NCBI GenBank assembly: GCA_002404055.1
Contig: DHIZ01000288.1
Location: 33,020 to 43,151 of the forward strand
Source: Chloroflexi bacterium UBA4733
Lineage (GTDB): Bacteria; Chloroflexota; UBA4733
DNA: 10,132 bases
Reading direction: 5' to 3'
The position numbers and the translations under genes are program-made. This document shows, in pieces, positions 1 through 6,283 of this stretch. The first letter of the stretch is position 1, and each line of letters starts with the position of its first letter. The notes below the pieces were generated by a model that did not search any database, was not told the origin of the DNA, and was given only the letters and a program-made list of their open reading frames with translations.

Positions 1-327
1 GCCCGCCCGTTTACGGGCGGGTGAGCTGGCGGGCGCGATTAGTGGACCGGCGCTCCAGGCATGCGCGGTACGCGGCGCTCCGTCCGTTCGCTCCAGATAC
101 TCGACCAAGTCCACTTTCTTCAGGATCGTCTTACCGGCCTGTTCGATGAGCAACTTCGTCAAGGCGCGTTGCTTGAGGCGGCCACGGTGATCGAACAACT
201 CCGGGTGCTGCTCGCGTAACTGCGCTTCCAGATGATCACCCACCTCAGTGAGTTCCGCATTGGCAGCGGCGATGCACTGGCGACGGTTCCGCTCTGGCGC
301 CTTCGTCGGTGCTCCAACCTCGCTCAC
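1..327 (-). CDS. Hypothetical protein, N-terminal 109 residues, runs off the left edge
   Basis: The frame is open from a GTG at 327 to base 1 with no stop, so the C-terminus lies outside the window. A strong AGGAGG (335-340 on the plus strand as CCTCCT) sits 7 nt upstream and fixes the GTG start. The protein is hydrophilic and charged. It begins MSEVGAPTKAPERNRRQ, has a helical-looking middle (HLEAQLREQHPELFDHRGRL, about residues 32-51, then KQRALTKLLIEQAGKTILKK, about 52-71), and ends in an Ala/Pro/Arg-rich stretch. No signal peptide or membrane segment is visible. I do not recognise the family. The last visible codons form a GC-rich hairpin, so the stop may be close by. A micro-ORF lies directly upstream. 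Confidence 0.6.
   Translation of the reverse strand, partial: MSEVGAPTKAPERNRRQCIAAANAELTEVGDHLEAQLREQHPELFDHRGRLKQRALTKLLIEQAGKTILKKVDLVEYLERTDGAPRTAHAWSAGPLIAPASSPARKRAG
2..21. repeat. Perfect 9-bp GC-rich inverted repeat
   Basis: CCCGCCCGT and ACGGGCGGG are separated by two bases. The hairpin lies near the end of the visible partial gene and resembles the stem of an intrinsic terminator. Whether a T-tract follows on the minus strand cannot be seen, because the window ends there. Confidence 0.4.
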
Positions 328-347
328 ATCAGCACCTCCTGCTTCAT
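324..347 (-). other. Seven-codon micro-ORF overlapping a start codon
   Basis: An ATG at 347 begins MKQEVLM and ends in TGA at 324-326. That stop overlaps the GTG start of the next gene (the ATGTGAG arrangement). The Shine-Dalgarno of the downstream gene lies inside it. It may be chance, or a coupling or leader peptide. Nothing else supports its translation. Confidence 0.2.
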
Positions 348-415
348 CCACCACACTGAGTCTACCCGCCGACGCCACTGCTCGCCAGGGGACCTGTCTT
401 CAAACCCACCCCTCT

Positions 416-447
416 GAGCCGGGTGGCTACGCCTGCGCCACCGGCTC
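416..447 (-). terminator. Possible hairpin terminator at the end of the YbaK-like gene
   Basis: GAGCCGG(G)TGGC at 416-427 pairs with GCCACCGGCTC at 437-447, with one bulged G and a 9-nt loop. It straddles the stop codon of the deacylase gene. The T-tract downstream on the minus strand is poor, so it may be only a 3' stem or a coincidence of GC-rich coding sequence. Confidence 0.3.
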
Positions 448-921
448 CACGGCACCGCCCGTCATCCGCACCAACTCGTCGGGTGTGAGTCGGAAGACGG
501 CGTGCGGGTGGCCCGCCGCCGCCCAGAGCACGTCGTACTGCAGCAGGTCCTCGTCAATGAACACGCGGCTCGACAGCAAGTGGCCGACGGGCGCCACTCC
601 GCCGATGGCGTAGCCGGTGTACTCCCGCACAAAGGCAGCATCGGCACGGGCGATCGGCCTGCCGAGCAGGGCGGCAACCCGCGCCTCGTCCACGCGATTC
701 GATCCGCTGGCAAGGACCACAACGCCGTCCCCACGGTCAGTCGTCTTGAAGACGAGAGACTTCACGATCTGACCGACCGAGCAACCAATGGCTACTGCCG
801 CATCAACGGCAGTGCGCGCCGACTGCGGTAACTGCACCACCTCATTCTGGAAGCCGAGTCCACGCAATGCCTCTTCGACACGGCGGGCGCTCGGGGCGAG
901 CTCCGGCGTCAATCGTTGCAC
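427..921 (-). CDS. YbaK/EbsC-family aminoacyl-tRNA deacylase (Cys-tRNA/Pro-tRNA editing type)
   Basis: 164 residues, the usual length for a free-standing YbaK/ProX editing domain. These cytoplasmic enzymes hydrolyse mischarged aminoacyl-tRNA in trans. Visible hallmarks are an N-terminal helix (SARRVEEALRGLG), the VGQIVKSLVF strand with the conserved Lys at residue 54, VLASGSNRVDEARVAALLG, the substrate loop TGYAIGGVAPVGH (GxxxP at 107-111), and the end motif AAAGHPHAVFRLTPDEL. The start is GTG at 921, the only usable start before an in-frame stop at 931-933. GGAAGG lies almost against it, so ribosome binding looks suboptimal. A TTG four codons in is an alternative. The family is certain. The exact editing specificity (Cys, Pro, Ala or other) cannot be told from sequence alone. 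Confidence 0.9.
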   Translation of the reverse strand: MQRLTPELAPSARRVEEALRGLGFQNEVVQLPQSARTAVDAAVAIGCSVGQIVKSLVFKTTDRGDGVVVLASGSNRVDEARVAALLGRPIARADAAFVREYTGYAIGGVAPVGHLLSSRVFIDEDLLQYDVLWAAAGHPHAVFRLTPDELVRMTGGAVEPVAQA

Positions 922-930
922 CCTTCCACA

Positions 931-1206
931 TCAGCGCGGGACGGCTCCCGTTTTGTGCTGCACCGGAAGCATACCGTCAGCCGCCGCGGCCGTGCCCGGC
1001 GGCGGTGACGATCCGGTTGAACTGGTCACATAATACTCGCGCTGCACAACTCCGATCCCGTGCCAACCAAGCGCTCTCACAATTGGATCGATGAAGTGGG
1101 CTTTCGTGTCGGCCTCCCCAAGCTCAGGCCGGCCCGTGCTGCCCAAAAACTTGCGCATCTGCTCGACAACGTCACCGATGGCGATCTGTGCAGCTTCGTT
1201 GTCCAC
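931..1206 (-). pseudogene. Truncated restriction-enzyme-like N-terminal fragment (HsdR_N-like)
   Basis: A GTG-start ORF of 91 residues. Residues about 12-60 (GDVVEQMRKFLG, then EADTKAHFIDPIVRALGW, then REYYV) resemble the N-terminal module of type I restriction subunits and related restriction/DNA-methylase proteins, where it precedes a PD-(D/E)xK nuclease core. Here homology stops at about residue 60. The rest (TSSTGSSPPPG and onward) is low-complexity and ends at a TGA, so the nuclease core is missing. Its first codons lie inside the direct repeat, and copy 2 carries the same start (VDKEAARIGM then stop). The call as a broken gene is an inference. It could also be a real short protein of unknown role. 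No separate ATG or good Shine-Dalgarno is seen. Confidence 0.55.
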
Positions 1207-1252
1207 CCATTGCCCCGCGTGTACCAGTTCACCAAAACGACTGTCAATGCGA

Positions 1253-1261
1253 AGTATAGCA
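1253..1261 (-). promoter_or_regulatory. Extended -10 element in repeat copy 1
   Basis: TGCTATACT on the minus strand has a TGn extension and a five-of-six match to TATAAT. No good -35 lies at the usual distance. It sits about 46 nt upstream of the GTG of the truncated HsdR_N-like ORF. The same element is preserved in copy 2. Confidence 0.45.
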
Positions 1262-1313
1262 AGAGAACGTGCCCGGAGTAGGCATATTGCAGCTTGGCCT
1301 ATCTCCCCAGTCT

Positions 1314-1460
1314 CTACTCTCGCGCCTGTGCCACTGCCGGGTCGAACTGCTGCGGCGCCGGCGTATAGGGGATCTTGACCCCTCCGGCGATGATCGCCTC
1401 CTTGCCGCCGGCGGCGTCGATCTTGCGGCGCTGATCGGCATGAGCTCGTCGGTCAACCTC
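1314..1460 (-). pseudogene. Relic of a second sulfatase gene, last 48 codons only
   Basis: Reads in frame as the C-terminal tail of the intact sulfatase at 2114-3589, ending in TAG at 1314-1316. Only three of 48 residues differ (C to R, D to E, A to V relative to the intact copy). The nine base changes are five synonymous ones plus four within those three codons. There is no start codon or catalytic part; homology stops at 1460, inside the end of the DUF2283 gene. It therefore cannot encode an enzyme. It marks either a partial duplication or the leftover of a lost tandem paralogue. Confidence 0.85.
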
Positions 1461-1680
1461 TCGTCGCAGCAGGAACCAGCCCAATACCCTCCAGTGTCAC
1501 ACGATCCAACACCGTACGATCGCCAAAACGCCTGACTGCATCCAGTATTTCAAGGCCAACAAGGTTGCCCATTTGGTCGTAGTCCGCAGCGATCCCCTCT
1601 GCCAATTCCGCTGTTGTTACCGTGCTCTCCTGAAATATGATGCTGAGCGCGTCCACTTCAGCGTCGTAACGAATCCGCAT
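1453..1680 (-). CDS. DUF2283 family small protein
   Basis: 75 residues, typical for DUF2283. It shows the hallmark N-terminus MRIRYDAEVDALSIIF, an ELAEGIAADYDQMGNLVGLEILDA core, and a short tail. The start is ATG at 1680 with AAGGAG 9 nt upstream. It follows the DUF4258 gene by 19 nt, so the two are very probably co-transcribed. DUF2283 proteins often occur next to DUF4258 genes, and a toxin-antitoxin-like role has been proposed for such pairs; the biochemical function is unknown to me. Oddity: its last two codons and its stop lie inside repeat copy 1, so the C-terminal end was set by the rearrangement junction at 1460. Confidence 0.85.
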   Translation of the reverse strand: MRIRYDAEVDALSIIFQESTVTTAELAEGIAADYDQMGNLVGLEILDAVRRFGDRTVLDRVTLEGIGLVPAATRG

Positions 1681-1699
1681 TTCCGGTGCTCCTTACCTG

Positions 1700-1978
1700 C
1701 TAGAAGAAGTATGTGTAAACAGTCACGACCACAATTTCGGTGTCTTCCTCGACGAATACGGGGCGGACACGCTTGGTCACATACCAAACGCCGTTCCATA
1801 GCTGGCCGTGCGGGAAATCTCGCTGAGCCTCCCAGCGTCCCTGACGTGCCGGCTGCCACGCCTGAGAACGTATCGCCTCAACAATTTCCCCCTCGGTACA
1901 TCCTCGCATTTCAAGATAACCGCGCGCATGTGCCGACAGTCGAATCGGCTTCGTGTGCGACGATTCCCGAAGGCTCAC
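1700..1978 (-). CDS. DUF4258 family small protein (putative partner of DUF2283)
   Basis: 92 residues from a GTG at 1978, chosen because AAGGA lies 8 nt upstream; an in-frame TTG at 2011 has no such support. Visible features are KPIRLSAHARGYLEMRG (conserved His 17), a helix TEGEIVEAIRS, a Trp-rich middle (W41, W49, W61, W65) with a K-x-V strand, and a C-terminal beta strand EIVVVTVYTYFF. This is the DUF4258 pattern, a small fold with a resemblance to RelE/mRNA-interferase-like proteins. The pairing with DUF2283 suggests an accessory two-gene module. Which member would be the toxin, if either, is not shown by the sequence. Its start region abuts repeat copy 2, and its Shine-Dalgarno lies inside the repeat. 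Confidence 0.82.
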   Translation of the reverse strand: MSLRESSHTKPIRLSAHARGYLEMRGCTEGEIVEAIRSQAWQPARQGRWEAQRDFPHGQLWNGVWYVTKRVRPVFVEEDTEIVVVTVYTYFF

Positions 1979-2260
1979 ATGCCGATCCTTGCAGCTTCTT
2001 TGTCCACGCAATGCCCCGCGTTCACCAGTTCACCAAAACGACTTCAATGCGAAGTATAGCAAGGGAACGTGCCCGGAGTAGGCACATTGTGGCTTGGCCT
2101 ATCTCCCCATCCTCTACTCTCGCGCCTGTGCCGCTGCCGGGTCGAACTGCTGTGGCGCCGGCGTATAGGGGATCTTGACCCCTCCGGCGATGATGGCGTC
2201 CTTGCCACCGGCGGCGTCGATCTTGCGGCGCTGATCGGCGTGAGCGCACCGGTCAACCTC
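1979..2260. repeat. Direct repeat copy 2 (overlaps the intact sulfatase 3' end)
   Basis: Second copy of the repeat at 1178-1460, offset by 800-801 bases. It covers the last 48 sense codons and stop of the intact sulfatase (2114-2260), then the intergenic extended -10, then the start of a short ORF VDKEAARIGM that hits TGA where homology to copy 1 ends. The DUF4258 gene begins exactly at that edge. Confidence 0.93.
2053..2061 (-). promoter_or_regulatory. Extended -10 element, likely promoter of DUF4258-DUF2283
   Basis: TGCTATACT on the minus strand lies in repeat copy 2, about 75 nt upstream of the DUF4258 GTG. The -10 is five of six with a TGn extension. The -35 region is weak, as is common for extended -10 promoters. 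It is the only good promoter-like element between the sulfatase stop and the pair. Confidence 0.5.
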
Positions 2261-3589
2261 GTCCGGGTCGACGATGGCGCGCAAGCGCTCTGCCATTCGT
2301 GCCAGGATGTCGCCATACGCCGGGTCGCCGGCCAGATCGAACACTTCATCGGGATCATCCTGCAAATCGAACAACTGCGGCGGGAAACCGACGAAATGGT
2401 GGTACTTGTAGCGCTCGTCGCGCAGCATGAAGGCGCCGCTGGGTGAGAAGATGGCGTGGTACTCGGCGAAGACCTGGCGGGGCTGGTCCGGCTGCTGCGC
2501 CAGTTGCCAGAGCGAGCAACCCGGCAGGTCGTGGTCGGCCGGAGCGAACGCCGCGCCGACGCCTTGCACGATGGTCGGGAAGCCATCGACCAACGAGACG
2601 TTGGTGTTGCTCACCTTGCCTGCTGGGATGTCCGGCCCGGCTACGATGAATGGCACGCCGACGGACGCTTCATAGAGCGAACTTTTCCACCACATGCCGT
2701 GCTCACCGAGCATCTCGCCATGATCTGAGGTGTAGACGATGCGAGTGCTTTCCGCTAATCCGGCGTCGTCCAGAGCTAGCAGGACTCGGCCTACCTGCTC
2801 ATCCATGAAACTGACGAGGCCATAGTAGGCCACCAGGGCATTGCGCAGCGTGGCCTCGTCGAACGGCTGATCGAGCGCCTGCTGGCGGCGGTGACGCTCC
2901 GCCACCGGATGGCGCGACCACTCCTCCGGGCGCCCCCGTATGGGAAATGGCAGGTCATCGGCGCGGAAGCGGTTGAAGTGCTCCGGCGGTGCGACCAGCG
3001 GAAAGTGCGGCGTGACGAAGGCGACGAAGAGGCACCGGGGCCGGCGCTGCTCCGGCGCCTCCTGCTGCAGCCAGCGTTCGGCGGTCTGGGCGATGGCGCG
3101 GTCGTACCGGGTGTACTCCGACTCACCGGCACGGGCGTCCAGCACCTGCTGTCGGCTCTGCGGGCGCACCGGCATGTCGGCGCGCAGCAGCCCATAGAGG
3201 TCGCCTTCGCCCTCCAGCACGTGCATCGGCAAGCGCTGGTCGGGGAAGCCGCTGGGATCGTCCACTTGCCGGTAATGCAGCTTGCCAATGGTCGTCACCT
3301 GATGGCCCTGCTCGGTGAGGCGGTGGCCCCAACTGGCCGCCTCCGTGCCGATGTACGGGCTGGCGTTGTCCCAGGAGCCGATCTGGTGGGCGTAACGCCC
3401 CGTGGCGAAGCTGGCGCGCGACGGCACGCAGATCGGGAAGTTGCAGTAACCGTTGGCGAAGCGCGTTCCGCGCGCCGCCAGGGCGTCCAGCACCGGCGTG
3501 TGGACCGCTGAATTGCCATAGCAGCCCAGCACGTGCCGGCTATGCTGGTCGGACATGATGAAGAGGACGTTGGTTGGTTGCATCGGCAC
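2114..3589 (-). CDS. Type I (formylglycine-dependent) sulfatase
   Basis: 491 residues, a full-length alkaline-phosphatase-superfamily sulfatase. MSDQH near the N-terminus supplies metal ligands (D14, Q15). The formylglycine site is CVPSR at 54-58 in the context PICVPSRASFATGRY, the cysteine type matured by formylglycine-generating enzyme. GKLHY (103-107), TPHFP (193-197) and TSDHGEMLGEHGMWWK (287-302) give the remaining catalytic and metal residues. There is no signal peptide, so it should be cytoplasmic. The overall pattern is closest to choline-sulfatase or glycan sulfatase subfamilies, but the substrate is not determined. The start is GTG at 3589 with AAGGA 8 nt upstream; an ATG two codons in is the alternative. 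It is the last gene of a three-gene operon, 21 nt after the GT-C gene. Its final 147 bp are duplicated at 1314-1460. Confidence 0.95.
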   Translation of the reverse strand: MPMQPTNVLFIMSDQHSRHVLGCYGNSAVHTPVLDALAARGTRFANGYCNFPICVPSRASFATGRYAHQIGSWDNASPYIGTEAASWGHRLTEQGHQVTTIGKLHYRQVDDPSGFPDQRLPMHVLEGEGDLYGLLRADMPVRPQSRQQVLDARAGESEYTRYDRAIAQTAERWLQQEAPEQRRPRCLFVAFVTPHFPLVAPPEHFNRFRADDLPFPIRGRPEEWSRHPVAERHRRQQALDQPFDEATLRNALVAYYGLVSFMDEQVGRVLLALDDAGLAESTRIVYTSDHGEMLGEHGMWWKSSLYEASVGVPFIVAGPDIPAGKVSNTNVSLVDGFPTIVQGVGAAFAPADHDLPGCSLWQLAQQPDQPRQVFAEYHAIFSPSGAFMLRDERYKYHHFVGFPPQLFDLQDDPDEVFDLAGDPAYGDILARMAERLRAIVDPDEVDRCAHADQRRKIDAAGGKDAIIAGGVKIPYTPAPQQFDPAAAQARE

Positions 3590-3610
3590 GCCGGTTATCC
3601 TTAAGTTCCT

Positions 3611-5281
3611 CTACCTGATGGCGTTGCTACTCGGCGCCCCGGCCACTGGCTTTAGATAGCTCACGCGTTCATCAGTCGGCAGTTGCGGTTGAAATGCGAT
3701 GAGGTTCTGCCGCAAGAGCGCGGCACCCTGGTTCGTAGGCGCGAAAAATACGACGCTCGGTTCGGCAACGGTGACTCGTGTACCGCCGATGGTCCATCTG
3801 GCTACCGGGAACCAGTTGGCGTAGAGCGACGGTTGAAACCAGTCGGGATAGATGACCATTACCTGTGCCCCCGCCCGCGCCAGCAAGGGAGCGACAGCCG
3901 CACCCAGCATGTACTGCTGCCCGCCTGCTGCGCGGGCTACGCGCAATATATCGGTTGAGCCAAGACCGTACAGGTCGGTGATGTGCCTGTTTGTACCGTC
4001 CGAAAGGAGACCGACGTCATTCGCCGCCACGGAGGCGCCGGGATAATAGGCGGCAATGAATCGTGCCATCTGATACTGCTGCTCATAGACGTTATTGGTC
4101 GCCTCAGGTGTGCTGAGCAGGTCCCCGACTTTGTGATGTCCCAGGCCCAAAACGGCAACCACGGCCAGCGCCATTCCGACCGCATGCTGACGAAAGGTAG
4201 CCGGGTCAACAAGCAGGGCGAGGCCGTCTTCGCTGACCAGGAACCAGGCGCCGAGAATGATCAGATACGCCTGGTAGCGGTCAAACCATCCGACACTGGC
4301 GAGAACCACCTGAGCGACGAGCATGCCGAAGAACAAGCCGGCTTTCTGGATCGTTTCCGGTCGACGACTTCGAAGACTCCAGACGACCCAGACCAGTGCC
4401 AGGAAAATGATCGCTCGGAGAAAGGGGTCCTCCATCAAGTTCGTGGCAGTGTGCCCAGCAAGGTACGTGATCCAGCCCAAAATCCCAGTGCGAGGCACCG
4501 CCTTTGCCACAATCGAGTTTGAGAGCCAGAGGGCGCCATGCTGATGATAGAACAGTCCGAGGAGTGCCGTCGGCAGGATGCCCGCCGCGCCGACCAGGAC
4601 GGCGCTCACGCGTTGTCGCCGCCAGAGCAGGATGACGGCGCCCAGCAATACGGCGAACATGCCTTCCAACCGTACCAGCGGCAAAAGCAGCGCCAGCACA
4701 AGGAGCCACCAGCGCGCCGGCGCCGGATTGGTGGACCGAAATAGCAAGGCCACAAAGGCGATCGTCAGGGCAGCGTGCAGCGGGTGTTCCAGCCCGGCCA
4801 ACGTCAGACCGGGCAAGTGACCGATGATCGGCAAAGCAACGGCGGCGCACACCCACCAAAACCCCCCGCGCCTGGAGTGGGGCATCGGCTCGCTCGTCGC
4901 GGCGGCGTACCAAAATACCGTCAGCAAGAGCAAACAGGACAGGACATCAAGGACCAATGGCAACGCGTCGTGCAACCCCACGGCCCATTCGAAAGCAACG
5001 ATCATGGCTGTCCACAACGGACTGGAAGTCGCCGGTGCAAACGTGCCTGGGCTGATGCCCACGGTGCCGAATTGAAGCCAGATTCTGGCCATTGCCAGGT
5101 GGATATACGGGTCGTCCAGCGCGTAGACCAGATGGCCGCCATCCAGACGCATGGACACGAGCATCACAATCGCCGTGCATGTACTGTAGACGAAGACCGA
5201 GATAAGGGCGTAGATCCACCAGTGCGGCCTTTCGCAAAGGGAGTCTCCAGTGGCCTCGCCGCGGCGTTCAGCCGATGGCAT
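3611..5281 (-). CDS. Polytopic membrane protein, GT-C glycosyltransferase-like
   Basis: 556 residues from ATG 5281. The frame is open further upstream, but that part would lie wholly inside the preceding gene, so I take the ATG that overlaps its stop by 14 nt. One hydrophobic helix (about residues 22-44) is followed by a luminal/periplasmic loop with DDPYIH (56-61), the acidic DDx signature expected of GT-C enzymes using lipid-phosphate sugars. There are about 10-12 membrane segments up to about residue 390, then a soluble C-terminal domain. RLEGM in the middle also fits the family. The donor and acceptor are unknown. Its place between a sugar isomerase and a sulfatase is unusual. There is no good Shine-Dalgarno, so translation is probably coupled to the upstream gene. 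Confidence 0.75.
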   Translation of the reverse strand: MPSAERRGEATGDSLCERPHWWIYALISVFVYSTCTAIVMLVSMRLDGGHLVYALDDPYIHLAMARIWLQFGTVGISPGTFAPATSSPLWTAMIVAFEWAVGLHDALPLVLDVLSCLLLLTVFWYAAATSEPMPHSRRGGFWWVCAAVALPIIGHLPGLTLAGLEHPLHAALTIAFVALLFRSTNPAPARWWLLVLALLLPLVRLEGMFAVLLGAVILLWRRQRVSAVLVGAAGILPTALLGLFYHQHGALWLSNSIVAKAVPRTGILGWITYLAGHTATNLMEDPFLRAIIFLALVWVVWSLRSRRPETIQKAGLFFGMLVAQVVLASVGWFDRYQAYLIILGAWFLVSEDGLALLVDPATFRQHAVGMALAVVAVLGLGHHKVGDLLSTPEATNNVYEQQYQMARFIAAYYPGASVAANDVGLLSDGTNRHITDLYGLGSTDILRVARAAGGQQYMLGAAVAPLLARAGAQVMVIYPDWFQPSLYANWFPVARWTIGGTRVTVAEPSVVFFAPTNQGAALLRQNLIAFQPQLPTDERVSYLKPVAGAPSSNAIR

Positions 5282-6089
5282 CGTCGCCGAGCCAGGCGCG
5301 CAAGTCCCGCGCGCTGCGCATGACGGCCGGCATCGGGTCCTCGTGCGCCGGCTCGTGTTCGACGGAGACGGCACCCTGGTAGCCGATCGCCTGCAGGGTC
5401 TGGGCCACCCCTTTGACATCCACCACACCCTCGTCGTAGCCGCAGGAATGCCAGCCTTCGGCGGTGTGGTGGACCTGCTTGAGGTGCATATGCAGCAGGT
5501 GGTCCTTCAGTTCGTGGGTCGCCTGCACGGCATTGTAGCCGAACTGGCCCCAGAAGCCGGTGTCCTGTGTCACGCCGATCACGTCACCGTAGTCGCCGAT
5601 GCGCGCCAGCAGTTCCTGCGGGTTCTTCTCGGGATGGTTCTCGATGGCGTACTTGATGCCATACTCCTTGCCCAACGTATAGGCCAGCGGCGCGTTCGTC
5701 GGGTTGAGGCCGACGCCCAGCAGCGGCGCCCCGATCGCCTTCGCCACCTCATAGACCCGTTCGGCATCACTGCGGCTCATGTTGGGGCGTCCCAGTCCAC
5801 CGGTGTAGGCAACGACTCGTAACCCGCGCTGGCGCAAGATCGCCGCCGCTTCGTCGACCATGGAGTTCGACGCGACTGCCGGGTCCAGATGCGCCACCCA
5901 CAGGTCGATGTTGCTGAAGCCGGCATCCGCCACCAGCCCGCAGAGTTCATCGAACTTCTGCGCAAACTGCGGTCCGTGAAAGGCCTCGACGGTGGCGCGG
6001 GCGGCGACGCCCCAGTTGAACGGTTGCAGCGCGTACTGCGACTCCCGCGCCACGTAGTCGGCGGTGATAAACGAGATTGACATGACCAT
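5268..6089 (-). CDS. Sugar phosphate isomerase/epimerase (xylose-isomerase-like TIM barrel)
   Basis: 273 residues with the AP-endonuclease-2/xylose-isomerase-like barrel. Candidate metal ligands follow the family order: E150 in AIENHPE, D176 in TQDTGFW, H202 in HMHLKQ, and E244 or E246 in SVEHEP. Also seen are an N-terminal barrel strand SISFITADY, GFSNIDLWVAH, and RVVAYTGGLGRPN. Members isomerise or epimerise sugars, inositols or related polyols in the cytoplasm; the substrate here is not known. The start is ATG 6089 with a very strong GAGGAGG about 10 nt upstream; a second ATG at 6083 is too far from it. First gene of the operon, with a promoter candidate at 6141-6149. Its stop overlaps the start of the GT-C gene. 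Confidence 0.9.
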   Translation of the reverse strand: MVMSISFITADYVARESQYALQPFNWGVAARATVEAFHGPQFAQKFDELCGLVADAGFSNIDLWVAHLDPAVASNSMVDEAAAILRQRGLRVVAYTGGLGRPNMSRSDAERVYEVAKAIGAPLLGVGLNPTNAPLAYTLGKEYGIKYAIENHPEKNPQELLARIGDYGDVIGVTQDTGFWGQFGYNAVQATHELKDHLLHMHLKQVHHTAEGWHSCGYDEGVVDVKGVAQTLQAIGYQGAVSVEHEPAHEDPMPAVMRSARDLRAWLGDDAIG

Positions 6090-6140
6090 ATGCGGTGTTC
6101 CTCCTCTTGCCCGGCGCGGATGGCTTGCCGGACGCGGGCC

Positions 6141-6149
6141 ATTGTAGCA
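6141..6149 (-). promoter_or_regulatory. Extended -10 promoter for the isomerase/GT-C/sulfatase operon
   Basis: TGCTACAAT on the minus strand, with a TGn extension and five of six -10 bases, lies about 50 nt upstream of ATG 6089. The -35 is weak. It lies in the 194-nt divergent region shared with the PPC gene, which otherwise shows only weak promoter matches for the plus strand near 6220-6250. Confidence 0.5.
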
Positions 6150-6283
6150 GGAGAGTTGAGCAGCGCGAGCAAGCGCCGCCGGTTACGCCGATGAAGGCGC
6201 CACCTGAAACTGCCAGCATCATTGCACGGCGTCAGCCCATTTACAGTACAGTAGCGACGCACATCGCGCGTGAAGGAGAAGCC

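Larger units (their letters stand above)
1178..1460. repeat. Direct repeat copy 1 (left of the DUF2283/DUF4258 pair)
   Basis: Matches 1979-2260 in the same orientation. Over the core 1189-1460 I count 20 mismatches and one 1-base gap in 272 positions (about 92% identity). The repeat contains the last 48 sense codons of a sulfatase plus stop, about 107 bp of intergenic sequence with an extended -10 element, and the first codons of the next ORF. The match ends sharply at 1460. It fades over about 10 bases at the left end. Confidence 0.93.

Noticed and set aside
248..613. Plus-strand ORF of 121 residues
   Set aside because: Antisense to the partial gene and to the YbaK-like gene; no start signal or domain.
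1573..2178. 201-residue plus-strand ORF
   Set aside because: It runs antisense through DUF2283, DUF4258 and the repeat; both minus-strand genes have family hallmarks and ribosome binding sites.
1178..2260. Composite transposon or insertion sequence
   Set aside because: No transposase, no terminal inverted repeats at the copy ends and no target-site duplication seen; the repeat contains host gene sequence.
2044..2586. Minus-strand ORF overlapping the sulfatase end
   Set aside because: Out-of-frame shadow of the sulfatase with low-complexity Ser/Arg composition.
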